A stretch of DNA of 64,000 nt, taken from positions 616,001-680,000 of the forward strand of contig NZ_WMEA01000001.1 in assembly GCF_021735925.1 (NCBI RefSeq). Direction: 5' to 3'. This DNA comes from Loktanella sp. M215 (GTDB taxonomy: Bacteria; Pseudomonadota; Alphaproteobacteria; Rhodobacterales; Rhodobacteraceae). Shown here one piece after another: positions 35,543 through 44,275 of the stretch (its first letter is position 1; every line of letters begins with the position of its first letter). The position numbers and the translations under genes are program-made. The notes beneath the pieces are model-generated. The model was not told where the DNA came from. It did no database searches and was given only the letters and a program-made list of their open reading frames with translations.

Positions 35543-36532
35543 TCACTCGACGGCCAAAGCCATGTCGAGAAGGTTCTGACCACCGTCGGGCATTTCAGCG
35601 ACGAAGGCCGGGTAGGACGTGGTCTTGGCCAGTTCCAGCCAGGCGTTGAAGTCCGCCTCGTTCATCTGCGCGATCTCGACCCCGGCCTTCGTGAAGGCAT
35701 CGGTCGCGACCTGATCGCCCAGCTTGGCCTGCTCCAGATAGAAGGCCTCGGCCTTCTTGCCGGCGTCGGTCAGGGCCGTCTGCTGTTCCGGCGTCAGCCC
35801 GTCGAAGGTGGTCTTGTTCATCATCAGCGGCTGATACATGAACCAAAGCGCGTATTCGCCGGCGGGCGTGTAGCAGGACAGCTGTTCGTACAAACGGTAG
35901 CTGACAAAGCTTTCGGACGAAGTGTTGGTCGCGTCCAGCACGCCGGTCTGCAGTGCCGGATAGATTTCCGACGATGCCATCGACGAAATCGACGCCCCGG
36001 CGCCCGCCAGCATTTCCTCGAACGACTTGCCGGCAGCGCGGATGCTGACGCCCTTGACGTCCTCGGGCTTCACGATGCACCCCTTGTTGGACCCGAAGCC
36101 GCCAGCAAGGTAGCCGTGCACCAGCGTGATCACGTCGTCCTCGGCCATGATCTTCTCGATCTCGGCCATGAAGGGGGACGCGGACAGGCGGGCGGCGTGG
36201 TCGTGGTTTTTCACCAGTCCCGGCATCAGGGTCAGGTTGTAGGCCGGCTGCTGGCCGCCGGCGTAGGACAGCGGCAGGATCGTCATATCCAGCTGGCCGC
36301 GCGACAGCGGCGTATACTGCTCGCGCGCTTTGAACAGGGTCTGGTTCGGAAAGATCTGGATATCCAGATCGACACCGGCGGCCTTCACGTCGTCGGCGAC
36401 CATCTGGGCGACCTGATGGCGCACGTCGCCTTCGGCCCACTGATGGCTCAGCTTCAAGGTCTCCGCGAACGCGGCAGAACCGAAGGTGGCAGTCGCAAGC
36501 GCCGCAACGGCGCCCAAAGTTGCAAATTTCAT
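35543..36532 (-). CDS. dctP: TRAP transporter substrate-binding protein DctP-like (malonate)
   Basis: Periplasmic binding protein, 329 residues. Signal peptide MKFATLGAVAALATATFGSAAFA. The DctP-fold ligand-contact region is SIRAAGKSFEEMLAGAGASISSMASSEIYPALQTGVLDA, including the Arg that usually salt-bridges the carboxylate. First gene of the malonate operon and divergent from the GntR gene at 36694. Malonate as ligand is an inference from the enzymes downstream. Confidence 0.93.
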   Translation of the reverse strand: MKFATLGAVAALATATFGSAAFAETLKLSHQWAEGDVRHQVAQMVADDVKAAGVDLDIQIFPNQTLFKAREQYTPLSRGQLDMTILPLSYAGGQQPAYNLTLMPGLVKNHDHAARLSASPFMAEIEKIMAEDDVITLVHGYLAGGFGSNKGCIVKPEDVKGVSIRAAGKSFEEMLAGAGASISSMASSEIYPALQTGVLDATNTSSESFVSYRLYEQLSCYTPAGEYALWFMYQPLMMNKTTFDGLTPEQQTALTDAGKKAEAFYLEQAKLGDQVATDAFTKAGVEIAQMNEADFNAWLELAKTTSYPAFVAEMPDGGQNLLDMALAVE

Positions 36533-36635
36533 TGGTTTTCCTCCCCAATAGATAACGGTTTGCCGGGGTCTCCTCCAAGACGGGTCCGGCGCCTTGCCGT
36601 CACGTTAACAACAAATCGACGTCACGCAACAATTA

Positions 36636-36645
36636 TTGTATACAA
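36636..36645. promoter_or_regulatory. MatR-type operator
   Basis: Perfect palindrome TTGTATACAA in the dctP-matR intergenic region, within ATTGTATACAAGAT. It closely resembles the TCTTGTATACAAGA palindrome I recall as the MatR site in rhizobia. It lies 49 bp before the matR start and about 100 bp before the dctP start, suited to repress both. Confidence 0.65.
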
Positions 36646-36693
36646 GATGCGATATCTGGTATTCATGGTAGTGAAGATCGGAAAGGCGACGCG

Positions 36694-37359
36694 GTGACGA
36701 CTGACACCTCCAACCTGCGCGATGCGATCGAAGACCGCATCCTGACCGGCGCCTTGCGCCCGGGCACCCGGCTCGACGAGGCATCATTGGCCGAAGAATT
36801 CGGCGTATCCCGGACGCCGATCCGTCAGGCGCTGTTTCATCTGGCGGCGACCGGACTTGTCGAACACTTTCCCAGACGCGGCGCCTTCGTCATCGACACC
36901 GGGCCCGTTCGCCTGCGCGAGATGTTCGAGGTCATGGCCGAACTTGAGGCGCTTTGCGCGCGCAACGCCGCCCGCCGGGCGACGCAGGCCGACCTTCAGA
37001 GCCTCGACGATTGTCACGACGCCTGTTGCATTGCAGCAGAGGCTGGCGACAGTGACACCTATTACTACGCCAACGAGGCCTTTCACGAAGCCATCCGCCT
37101 AATCGGCGGCAACGGCTTCCTGCACCTCGAAATCGGCCGCCTGCAAAAGCAATTGCAGGCCTTTCGGCGCCTGCAACTGCGTGCGAGGGCGCGCGTTGGC
37201 GCGTCTTTGCGGGAACACGCCGATATCCTGCAAGCGATAAAGGCCGCCCAGCCCGGCGATGCCGCAGAGGCGATGCGGACCCATATCGCGATCCAGAACG
37301 ACCAGTTCACCGACATGATCGCGACCCTGCAACGCAACCAGCCCCACAGCGCGGCCTGA
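36694..37359 (+). CDS. matR: GntR/FadR-family regulator, MatR-like
   Basis: Repressor with an N-terminal winged helix (about residues 5-70: LRDAIEDRILTGALRPGTRLDEASLAEEFGVSRTPIRQAL) and a C-terminal FCD ligand domain with metal-binding His residues (ANEAFHEAIRL, REHADILQAI, AMRTHI). 221 residues. GTG 36694 is the start, with AAGG about 7 bases upstream. Divergent from the malonate operon and next to a MatR-like palindrome, so control by malonate or malonyl-CoA is likely. Confidence 0.88.
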   Translation: MTTDTSNLRDAIEDRILTGALRPGTRLDEASLAEEFGVSRTPIRQALFHLAATGLVEHFPRRGAFVIDTGPVRLREMFEVMAELEALCARNAARRATQADLQSLDDCHDACCIAAEAGDSDTYYYANEAFHEAIRLIGGNGFLHLEIGRLQKQLQAFRRLQLRARARVGASLREHADILQAIKAAQPGDAAEAMRTHIAIQNDQFTDMIATLQRNQPHSAA

Positions 37360-37367
37360 CACCCGGT

Positions 37368-38078
37368 TCAGTCCCGTGAAAACAGGGCATCCTTCAGGCT
37401 GACGGTCGATTGATCCGGTGGTCGCAGATCAAGACCGTCATGCAGGTCGTCAAGGTGGCGCTCCATCACATCCCGCGACAGGCTGACGTCGCCCGCCGCA
37501 ATCGCGGCCAGCAGATCGTGATGGGCCCCGGTTTCGCAAAGACTGCTTTGCTTGCGCCAGTAAAGCGCGATGATAAGGCTGGAGCGTTCGACAAGGGACC
37601 TGACCATATCGGCAAGGATGGCCTGGTCGGCGATGCGCGCGATCGCGACGTGGAATTGTCCCGACATCGCCAGCGCCTCTCCGGGTTTGCCCTCAGTCAT
37701 GGCCGCGTGTTCTTCTGCAACATGCTGTTTCAATATCGCGATATCCTGCGGTGTGGCTTTGCGGGCTGCCGATTCCGCCACATGCGGTTCGACAAGCCTA
37801 CGCGCCTCGAACACCTCATGCGCCTCGCGCGGTGTCGGACTGGCGACATAGGCCCCGCGATTGCGCCGGATCTCGACCAGCTTGTGATGCGCAAGCCCCT
37901 GCAGGGCGCTGCGCACGATGGTCCGAGACACGCCGTAGATCACGCCCAGATCGTCCTCTCCCAACTTCTGACCGGGGCACAGCCGGTGCGACAGGATCGC
38001 GGCGGACAGGTCCTGTGCGATATCGGTCGCTGCAGCACCGCGGTCGGGCGAAGACACGGGGGAAGGTCCAGAGGTCAT
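37368..38078 (-). CDS. GntR/FadR-family regulator
   Basis: 236-residue FCD-type repressor. The winged helix (DLSAAILSHRLCPGQKLGEDDLGVIYGVSRTIVRSALQGLAHHKLVEI) is followed by an all-helical ligand domain (SGQFHVAIARIADQAILADMVRSLVERSSL). Start ATG 38078 (MTSGPSPVSS); the frame extends to 38330 without a better start. Divergent from the ABC operon at 38317 and therefore its probable regulator. Ligand unknown. Confidence 0.88.
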   Translation of the reverse strand: MTSGPSPVSSPDRGAAATDIAQDLSAAILSHRLCPGQKLGEDDLGVIYGVSRTIVRSALQGLAHHKLVEIRRNRGAYVASPTPREAHEVFEARRLVEPHVAESAARKATPQDIAILKQHVAEEHAAMTEGKPGEALAMSGQFHVAIARIADQAILADMVRSLVERSSLIIALYWRKQSSLCETGAHHDLLAAIAAGDVSLSRDVMERHLDDLHDGLDLRPPDQSTVSLKDALFSRD

Positions 38079-38164
38079 ACGGATTAACTGCCGAATCCAT
38101 GGTGGGGGCGCTGCAACCCCTGCATGCAACCAACTGGCGATGATGGACACAATCCCCCGCCGTA

Positions 38165-38191
38165 TCGTATACAATTTTGCTGCTAAATTGT
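38165..38191. promoter_or_regulatory. GntR-type operator upstream of the ABC operon
   Basis: TCGTATACAA at 38165-38174 shares the GTATAC core of the MatR-like site. It overlaps an inverted repeat ACAATTT (38171-38177) / AAATTGT (38185-38191). Placed between the divergent GntR gene and the ABC operon, it is a candidate binding site for that GntR protein. Confidence 0.5.
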
Positions 38192-38316
38192 AGTCAGACA
38201 CCCCCGGTTCTGCCGAAAATTGCAGCGCCATTGTGTCTGGCCCGCCCCGACCGCACGCAAATGATTGCCGCCTGATGGTCCACCACCTCTGCTGAGCGCG
38301 ACAGCACGGGGGGCGC

Positions 38317-39303
38317 ATGAGCACAGTCATTCAGGATCTGGAACTGGTCAACGTGACCAAGCGCTACGGCACTACGGTCGCCGTGGACCGGGTCAGCCAT
38401 CATTTCCGGCCATCAAGCTACACCTGCCTCCTCGGCCCCTCGGGCTGCGGCAAATCCTCGACCCTGCGTATGATTGCCGGGCACGAAAGCATCAGCGACG
38501 GCTCGATCCTGCTGGCGCACCGCGACATCTCTCATCTGCCGCCCGCCAAGCGCGGCACAGCGATGATGTTCCAAAGCTACGCCCTGTTTCCGCACCTAAG
38601 CGTCGCCGACAACGTGGCCTTCAGCCTCAAGATGAAGGGCGTGGACCTCAAGGACCGTCGCGCCAAGGCCGGCGAGATGCTGGAGCTGGTCGATCTGACG
38701 GCGCTGGCCGACCGCCTGCCTGCGCAACTGTCCGGCGGCCAGCAGCAGCGCGTCGCCCTCGCCCGCGCGCTGATCACCCGCCCGCAGGTGCTGCTGCTGG
38801 ACGAACCGCTCTCGGCGCTCGACCCCTTCCTGCGCGTGCGGATGCGGACAGAGCTGCGCAACCTGCAAAAGGAACTTGGCATCAGTTTCGTGCATGTCAC
38901 CCACGGCCAAGACGAAGCGCTGGCACTGGCGGACGAAATCGTGGTGATGAACAACGCCGTCATCGAACAGGCCGGCCCCGCGCGCGATGTCTTCAACGCG
39001 CCGCGCACCCGGTTCGTCGCGCAGTTCATGGGCGGCCACAACGTGATCGCCCTGCCGCAGGGCCACTTTGCGATCCGGTCCGACGCGGTGCAGGTCACGC
39101 CGCAGGGTGCCGGCCAGATGGAGGGCCATGTCACCGCCATCGAATACCAGGGCACCCACGTCAGCGTCCTGTCCCGCGTTGCCGGTGATCAGGAGGTCAC
39201 GGCGCTGGTCCCCGACGCCGCCTTTTTTGAATCCCCGCACCAGCCCGGCGACCGCATCGGCCTGACCTGGGACGACCGCAACCTTCACAAACTGACGGCG
39301 TGA
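38317..39303 (+). CDS. ABC transporter ATPase, PotA-like
   Basis: ATPase of the polyamine/opine importer class, 328 residues. Walker A GPSGCGKSS, signature [16 protein letters not shown], Walker B LLLDEPLSALD, THGQDEA switch, and a C-terminal TOBE-type region (VTAIEYQGTHVSVLSRV). First gene of an operon with binding protein, two permeases and three catabolic genes. Confidence 0.93.
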   Translation: MSTVIQDLELVNVTKRYGTTVAVDRVSHHFRPSSYTCLLGPSGCGKSSTLRMIAGHESISDGSILLAHRDISHLPPAKRGTAMMFQSYALFPHLSVADNVAFSLKMKGVDLKDRRAKAGEMLELVDLTALADRLPAQLSGGQQQRVALARALITRPQVLLLDEPLSALDPFLRVRMRTELRNLQKELGISFVHVTHGQDEALALADEIVVMNNAVIEQAGPARDVFNAPRTRFVAQFMGGHNVIALPQGHFAIRSDAVQVTPQGAGQMEGHVTAIEYQGTHVSVLSRVAGDQEVTALVPDAAFFESPHQPGDRIGLTWDDRNLHKLTA

Positions 39304-39330
39304 ACCGCCGCATTCAACACGGAGAGAGCC

Positions 39331-40608
39331 ATGACCGAAACGACCAAACTATCCCGCCGCAGCGTCCTGAAGGGCGCGACCGCCACCGCCGCCTTTGCCG
39401 CCGGCACCACGCTGGGTGCGCCGATGATCTGGGCGCAGAACATCAAGGATATCACCCTGCGTCAGTTCGGCACCGGCGTGTCGAACCTGAACGACGTGGC
39501 GATGAAAGTGAAAGAAGACCTCGGCTTCACCCTCGAAATGACGGCGCTGGATTCCGACAGCGTGACGCAGCGCGCAGCGACGCAGCCCGGCAGTTTTGAC
39601 ATTGCCGACATCGAATACTGGATCTGCAAGAAGGTCTGGCCGACCGGCAACCTGCAGGGCATGGATACGTCCAAGATCAAGAATTACGACAAGATCGTCG
39701 GCATCTTCCGCAACGGCAAGCTGAACGCCGACAGCGTGATCGCGCAGGGGACCGCACCGCATAAGGTGGGATTCACCTCTGGCGAGGATGGCACGGACTT
39801 CGTGCAGGAGGAATCCGGCTGGATGACCCTGATCCCGACGATCTACAACGCCGACACGCTGGGCATCCGCCCCGACCTGATCGGGCGACCGATCAGCAAA
39901 TGGTCGGAACTGCTGAACCCGGAGTTCAAGGGCAAGGCGTCGATCCTCGACATTTCCTCCATCGGGATCATGGACATGGCAATGGTCGTGGAATCCATGG
40001 GCGAGTACAAATACCCCGACAAGGGCAACATGACGAAGGAAGAGATCGACATGACCCTCGGCATCTTTACCGAGGCCAAGCGCAACGGCCAGTTCCGCGC
40101 GTTCTGGAAATCCTTCGACGAAAGCGTGAACCTGATGGCCTCCGGCGAGGTCGTGATCCAGTCGATGTGGTCGCCCGCCATCACCGCCGTCAAGGCGCGC
40201 GGCATCGATTGCGTCTATCAGCCGCTGGAAGAAGGCTATCGCAGCTGGGGTGGCGGCATCGGCCTGTCCAAGGCCCTGAGCGGGCTGGAGCGCGACGCCG
40301 CCTATGAATACATCAACTGGTATCTGGACGGCTGGGTCGGCGGTTACCTGATGCGGCAGGGCTATTATTCCGCCGTGCCGGAAACGTCCAAGGCCTTCAT
40401 GTCCGAAAACGAGTGGGGCTATTGGTTCGAAGGCAAGGCGGCCGCCGACGTCATCACGTCCCCCACGGGCGATCCGCTGGCGCAGGCGGGCGACGTGCGC
40501 GACGGCGGGTCGTTCGAGGAACGGATGGGCTCGGTCGCCTGCTGGAATTCCGTCATGGACGAAAACCAGTACATGGTCCGCAAGTGGAACGAGTTCATCG
40601 CCGCCTGA
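39331..40608 (+). CDS. ABC substrate-binding protein with Tat signal
   Basis: Periplasmic binding protein of the spermidine/putrescine-like family, 425 residues. A clear Tat signal (LSRRSVLKGATATAAFAAGTTLGAP) precedes the mature protein at AQNIKDITLRQFGTG. GGAGAG lies a few bases before ATG 39331. Ligand unknown; the downstream racemase and deacetylase-type amidohydrolase suggest a cyclic or carbamoylated nitrogen compound such as a hydantoin or ureide (inference). Confidence 0.91.
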   Translation: MTETTKLSRRSVLKGATATAAFAAGTTLGAPMIWAQNIKDITLRQFGTGVSNLNDVAMKVKEDLGFTLEMTALDSDSVTQRAATQPGSFDIADIEYWICKKVWPTGNLQGMDTSKIKNYDKIVGIFRNGKLNADSVIAQGTAPHKVGFTSGEDGTDFVQEESGWMTLIPTIYNADTLGIRPDLIGRPISKWSELLNPEFKGKASILDISSIGIMDMAMVVESMGEYKYPDKGNMTKEEIDMTLGIFTEAKRNGQFRAFWKSFDESVNLMASGEVVIQSMWSPAITAVKARGIDCVYQPLEEGYRSWGGGIGLSKALSGLERDAAYEYINWYLDGWVGGYLMRQGYYSAVPETSKAFMSENEWGYWFEGKAAADVITSPTGDPLAQAGDVRDGGSFEERMGSVACWNSVMDENQYMVRKWNEFIAA

Positions 40609-40618
40609 TGAACGCAAG

Positions 40619-40644
40619 GCGGCGCGCGCCCTGCCGCGCGCCGC
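40619..40644 (+). terminator. hairpin between binding-protein and permease genes
   Basis: GCGGCGCGCG and CGCGCGCCGC form a perfect 10-bp stem with a 6-base loop, followed shortly by CCCTTTT. It lies directly after the binding-protein stop and probably lowers downstream permease expression or protects the upstream mRNA end. Confidence 0.65.
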
Positions 40645-40665
40645 ACCCTTTTGAAAGTGTCCGTG

Positions 40666-41520
40666 ATGCAAGCAAGACCCAACCTGACCGGCTGGCTGAT
40701 GGTCTCGCCGCTGGCCTTCGTGCTGGCGGTCTTCCTTTTGATGCCGATCATCCTGATCGCCGTCGTCAGCTTCTGGACCGCGACGGAATTCAGCATCGTC
40801 CCCGCCTTCTCGTGGGAAAATTACGATTTCCTCTTTGGCTCGTCCGTCACCTACCGGGTCTTCCTGAACACCTTCAAATACGCGGCCATCGTCTGGGCGC
40901 TGACGTTCCTGATCGGCTTCACCGTCGCCTATTACCTCGCTTTCCACATCCGCACACAGACCTGGCAGATCGCAATGTTCCTGCTGTGCACGATCCCGTT
41001 CTGGACCAGCAACATCATCCGCATGATCTCGTGGATCCCGTTTCTGGGCCGCAACGGCATCGCCAATTCCGCGCTGCTGTCATGGGGCGTGATTGACGAA
41101 CCCGTCGAGTGGCTGCTGTTCAGCGACTTCGCCGTGATCCTCGCCTTCGTGCACCTCTACACGCTCTTCATGGTCGTCCCGATTTTCAACACCATGATGC
41201 GGATCGACAAATCCCTGATCGAGGCGGCCCGCGACGCCGGCGCCACGGGGCCGCAAATCCTGTGGAACGTGATCCTGCCGCTGACCAAGCCGGGCATCAT
41301 GATCGGCACTATTTTTGTCGTGACGCTGGTCATGGGCGACTTCATCACCGTGCGCTTCATGAGCGGCAGCCAGTCCGCCAATGTCGGACGCCTGATTTCC
41401 AACGACATCGCCCTGCTGCAATATCCCAGCGCCTCGGCCACGGCGATCGTGCTGCTGGCCACCGTGCTGATCGTGATCGGCATCCTGCTGCGCTTCGTCG
41501 ATATCCGGAAGGAGCTCTGA
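40666..41520 (+). CDS. ABC permease, PotB-like
   Basis: Inner-membrane permease, 284 residues, with a first helix LAFVLAVFLLMPIILIAVVSF and a coupling loop around KSLIEAARDAGATGPQILWNVILPLTKPGI. ATG 40666 (MQARPNLTG) is preferred; an in-frame TTG at 40651 is possible. The ribosome site is weak. The next permease gene begins 1 bp after its stop. Confidence 0.92.
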   Translation: MQARPNLTGWLMVSPLAFVLAVFLLMPIILIAVVSFWTATEFSIVPAFSWENYDFLFGSSVTYRVFLNTFKYAAIVWALTFLIGFTVAYYLAFHIRTQTWQIAMFLLCTIPFWTSNIIRMISWIPFLGRNGIANSALLSWGVIDEPVEWLLFSDFAVILAFVHLYTLFMVVPIFNTMMRIDKSLIEAARDAGATGPQILWNVILPLTKPGIMIGTIFVVTLVMGDFITVRFMSGSQSANVGRLISNDIALLQYPSASATAIVLLATVLIVIGILLRFVDIRKEL

Positions 41521-41521
41521 C

Positions 41522-42361
41522 ATGGAACCCCGCCCCCGCTCCTTCTATATCCTCACCGCCTTCTTTGCGCTATTCCTGCTGTTCCTCTACGGCCCGACGA
41601 TCACCATCGGCATCCTGTCGTTTCAGGGCGAAGGCGGCGGCCTGACATTCCCGATGCGCGGCGTGTCGACCTACTGGTTCCGCGACCTGTTCGAACAGCA
41701 GGCGGTCGGCGACATCTGGGGCAGCTTCAGCCGCAGCATCGTGCTGGGCCTGATGGTCATGGTCTCGACGATCGTCGTGTCGGTCATGGGCGGCCTCGCC
41801 TTTCGCAAGCGGTTCTGGGGGTCGGGCATCCTCTTCTACCTCATCATCACCGCACTGGTGATCCCCTCGATCCTGATCTCGCTCGGCGTCGGCCTGATGT
41901 TCAGCCAGGCCGACCTGACCGTCCACTGGGCAACCTCCGGCTTTGGCGCACAGCTGACATGGACTCTGCCGTTCGGCCTGCTGATCATGTTTGCCGTCTT
42001 CAACCGCTTCGACAAAAGCTACGAGGAAGCCGCCCGCGACCTTGGCGCCAGCCCCTGGCAGACCCTCCGCCACGTCGTCCTGCCGATCATTGCGCCCAGC
42101 CTGATCGGCGTGGCCCTGTTCGGGTTCACCCTGTCCTACGACGAATTCGCGCGGACCCTGCTGACGGCGGGCAGTTACAACACGCTGCCGCTGGAAATCT
42201 ACGGCATGACGACGAACGTGACCTCCCCGGTGCTCTACGCCTTGGGCACGCTGACGACAGGGTTCTCGCTGGCGATCATCGGCGTCTTCCTGACCATCGC
42301 GCTGCTGGGCAACCGCCGCCGGGCGCGCGCAGCATCCGACGCGGGCAAGGGTGTGCTGTGA
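41522..42361 (+). CDS. ABC permease, PotC-like
   Basis: Second inner-membrane permease, 279 residues. First helix ILTAFFALFLLFLYGPTITIGIL; coupling loop KSYEEAARDLGASPWQTLRHVVLPIIAPSLI with the conserved EAA-G pattern. Its stop overlaps the GTG start of the racemase gene (GTGA), so transporter and catabolic genes are translationally coupled. Confidence 0.92.
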   Translation: MEPRPRSFYILTAFFALFLLFLYGPTITIGILSFQGEGGGLTFPMRGVSTYWFRDLFEQQAVGDIWGSFSRSIVLGLMVMVSTIVVSVMGGLAFRKRFWGSGILFYLIITALVIPSILISLGVGLMFSQADLTVHWATSGFGAQLTWTLPFGLLIMFAVFNRFDKSYEEAARDLGASPWQTLRHVVLPIIAPSLIGVALFGFTLSYDEFARTLLTAGSYNTLPLEIYGMTTNVTSPVLYALGTLTTGFSLAIIGVFLTIALLGNRRRARAASDAGKGVL

Positions 42362-42987
42362 TCGTCATCATCAACCCCAACAGCACCGTCGCCATGACGG
42401 AAACCATGCTCTCCACCGCGCGCCGGATGATGCCCGACGCCCGCATCGAAGGCTGGACCTCTCACGACGGCCCCCCCGCCATCCAAGGGCCAGAAGACGG
42501 CGCTGCCTGCATCCCGCCCCTGCTGACCTTGGTGGCCGAGGCCGAAGAGGCGGGCGCCCGCATCATCATCATCGGCTGCTTTGACGATACCGGGCTGGCC
42601 GAAGCGCGCGCCATGACCGATTGTATCGTCCTCGGCATCGGAGAGGCCGCCTATGCCCAGGCCGCCCGTCTGGGACAGTTCAGCGTCGTCACGACGCTGG
42701 CCGTCTCCGTCCCGGTGCTGGAATCGAACATCGCGGCACTCGGCTTGACCCCGCGCTGCGCGCGCGTCCGCGCCAGCGGTGTCCCGGTGCTGGATCTGGA
42801 GAGATCGCCCGCCACCGCGATCCCCCGCATTCTGGCAGAGGCGCGTGTCGCAGTGGCCGAAGACGACATCCGCGCTATCGTGCTGGGCTGTGCCGGGATG
42901 GTGGATGTCGCGGCACAGGCCCCGGATTTCCCGGTGCCCCTGATCGACGGCGTCCGCGCCGCGCTGGAAAGGACGAAACGCCTGTGA
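42358..42987 (+). CDS. Asp/Glu/hydantoin racemase family protein
   Basis: Cofactor-independent racemase-like protein, 209 residues. The N-terminal INPNSTVAMT motif and the two catalytic cysteines (IIGCFDDTG and VLGCAGM) mark the Asp/Glu/hydantoin racemase family, which also includes maleate isomerase and related enzymes. Starts with GTG 42358 overlapping the permease stop. It probably interconverts enantiomers of the imported compound or its breakdown product; identity unknown. Confidence 0.9.
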   Translation: MIVIINPNSTVAMTETMLSTARRMMPDARIEGWTSHDGPPAIQGPEDGAACIPPLLTLVAEAEEAGARIIIIGCFDDTGLAEARAMTDCIVLGIGEAAYAQAARLGQFSVVTTLAVSVPVLESNIAALGLTPRCARVRASGVPVLDLERSPATAIPRILAEARVAVAEDDIRAIVLGCAGMVDVAAQAPDFPVPLIDGVRAALERTKRL

Positions 42988-43400
42988 CAGACCCGGTTAC
43001 CCACGCAAAACAGGTGGTCGAAGCCTACCTCGAACGCTCCATGATCCCCGACCCCGAAGGGGCATCCGCCTACGTCGCGGCCGGGCTGAGCATCACCTTC
43101 ACCGGCGGCCGCGCCTTTACCGCGCCTGCGCAAACCACGGCGTTCAACGCCAAACGCTACGCCTGGGTGAAAAAGCGGTTCATCCGCACCGATGCGGCAC
43201 TGGACCCGGACACCGGCGACGTCCACGTCTACAACACCGGCCACCTTTATGGCGCATGGCCGGACGGCACGCTGTTCGACGGCAACCGCTACATCGACAT
43301 CTTCACGGTGCGCGACGGGCTGATCGTCGCCACGCAGGTCTGGAACGACAGCGCGGAAATCCTGCTGGATCGCGCCGGACTGGCAGAGGCTCCGCTATGA
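42984..43400 (+). CDS. NTF2-like (SnoaL-type) protein
   Basis: 138-residue NTF2-fold protein (HAKQVVEAYLERSMIPDPEGASAYV, ITFTGGRAFTAP, YIDIFTVRDGLIVATQVWNDSAEILL). GTG 42984 overlaps the racemase stop and its own stop overlaps the next start (ATGA). Probably a small lyase, isomerase or accessory factor in this pathway; no catalytic residue can be assigned. Confidence 0.8.
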   Translation: MTDPVTHAKQVVEAYLERSMIPDPEGASAYVAAGLSITFTGGRAFTAPAQTTAFNAKRYAWVKKRFIRTDAALDPDTGDVHVYNTGHLYGAWPDGTLFDGNRYIDIFTVRDGLIVATQVWNDSAEILLDRAGLAEAPL

Positions 43401-44275
43401 CCCTGCCGACCCATGGACGCTACGCCTACAGCGCGATCACCGACCGCCCCGATTTCGACTGGCCGGACGGCAAGCGGCTGGCAGTTTACCTAGGCGTGAA
43501 CCTCGAACACTTCGCCTTCGGCGAAGGAAAGGGCGCCCAGATCGGCAACGCCGAACCCGCGCCCGACGTTCTGAACTACGCCTGGCGCGACTATGGCAAC
43601 CGGGTCGGCGCGTGGCGGCTGATCGAAATGCTGGACGCCCTCTGCCTGCCCGCCACCGTCCTGCCCAACAGCGAAATGTACGACTACGCCCCCGACCTGA
43701 TGGCCGCCCACCGCGACCGCGGCGACGAGATCGCGGGCCACGGCCGCACGAACTCCGAAAGCCAGAGCGGCATGAGCGAGGCAGAAGAGGCCGCGATGAT
43801 CGCGGAATCCTCCGACGTGATCGCCAAAGGCGCGGGCCAGCGGCCCTTGGGCTGGCTCAGCCCGTGGATCGCCGAAACGGACCTCACGCCCGATCTGCTC
43901 GTCGAGGCGGGCTACACCTACACGATGAACTGGTGCATGGACGATCAACCCGTCTGGATGCGCACCCGATCCGGTCCCCTCCTGTCGCTGCCCTACGGGC
44001 AAGAGATCAACGACATTCCCGCCATCGTCGGCCGCAAGACCGGGGCCGCGGAATTCGCCGACATGATCATCGACAACTTCGACGAGCTGCTGGAGCAGAG
44101 CGCGCGGCAACCGCTGGTCTATGGCATCGCCCTGCATCCCTATATCGTCGGGCAGCCGTTCCGCCTGCGCCAGTTGCGCCGGGCGCTCACGCATATCGCG
44201 AACCACCGCGACACCGTCTGGATCGCCCGCGCGGGCGAGATCGCGCAGGCCTTCGCGGACCGGAACCCGGCCTAG
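43397..44275 (+). CDS. polysaccharide deacetylase-fold amidohydrolase, PuuE allantoinase-like
   Basis: NodB-homology protein, 292 residues, of the group that includes the PuuE allantoinase rather than true polysaccharide deacetylases. Visible segments: DWPDGKRLAVYLGVNLEHF, RDYGNRVGAWRLIEMLD, GDEIAGHGRTNS, and HPYIVGQPFRLRQLRRAL near the C-terminus. It likely hydrolyses a cyclic amide or ureide taken up by the ABC system. Ends in a 4-bp convergent overlap with the GntR gene. Confidence 0.87.
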   Translation: MTLPTHGRYAYSAITDRPDFDWPDGKRLAVYLGVNLEHFAFGEGKGAQIGNAEPAPDVLNYAWRDYGNRVGAWRLIEMLDALCLPATVLPNSEMYDYAPDLMAAHRDRGDEIAGHGRTNSESQSGMSEAEEAAMIAESSDVIAKGAGQRPLGWLSPWIAETDLTPDLLVEAGYTYTMNWCMDDQPVWMRTRSGPLLSLPYGQEINDIPAIVGRKTGAAEFADMIIDNFDELLEQSARQPLVYGIALHPYIVGQPFRLRQLRRALTHIANHRDTVWIARAGEIAQAFADRNPA

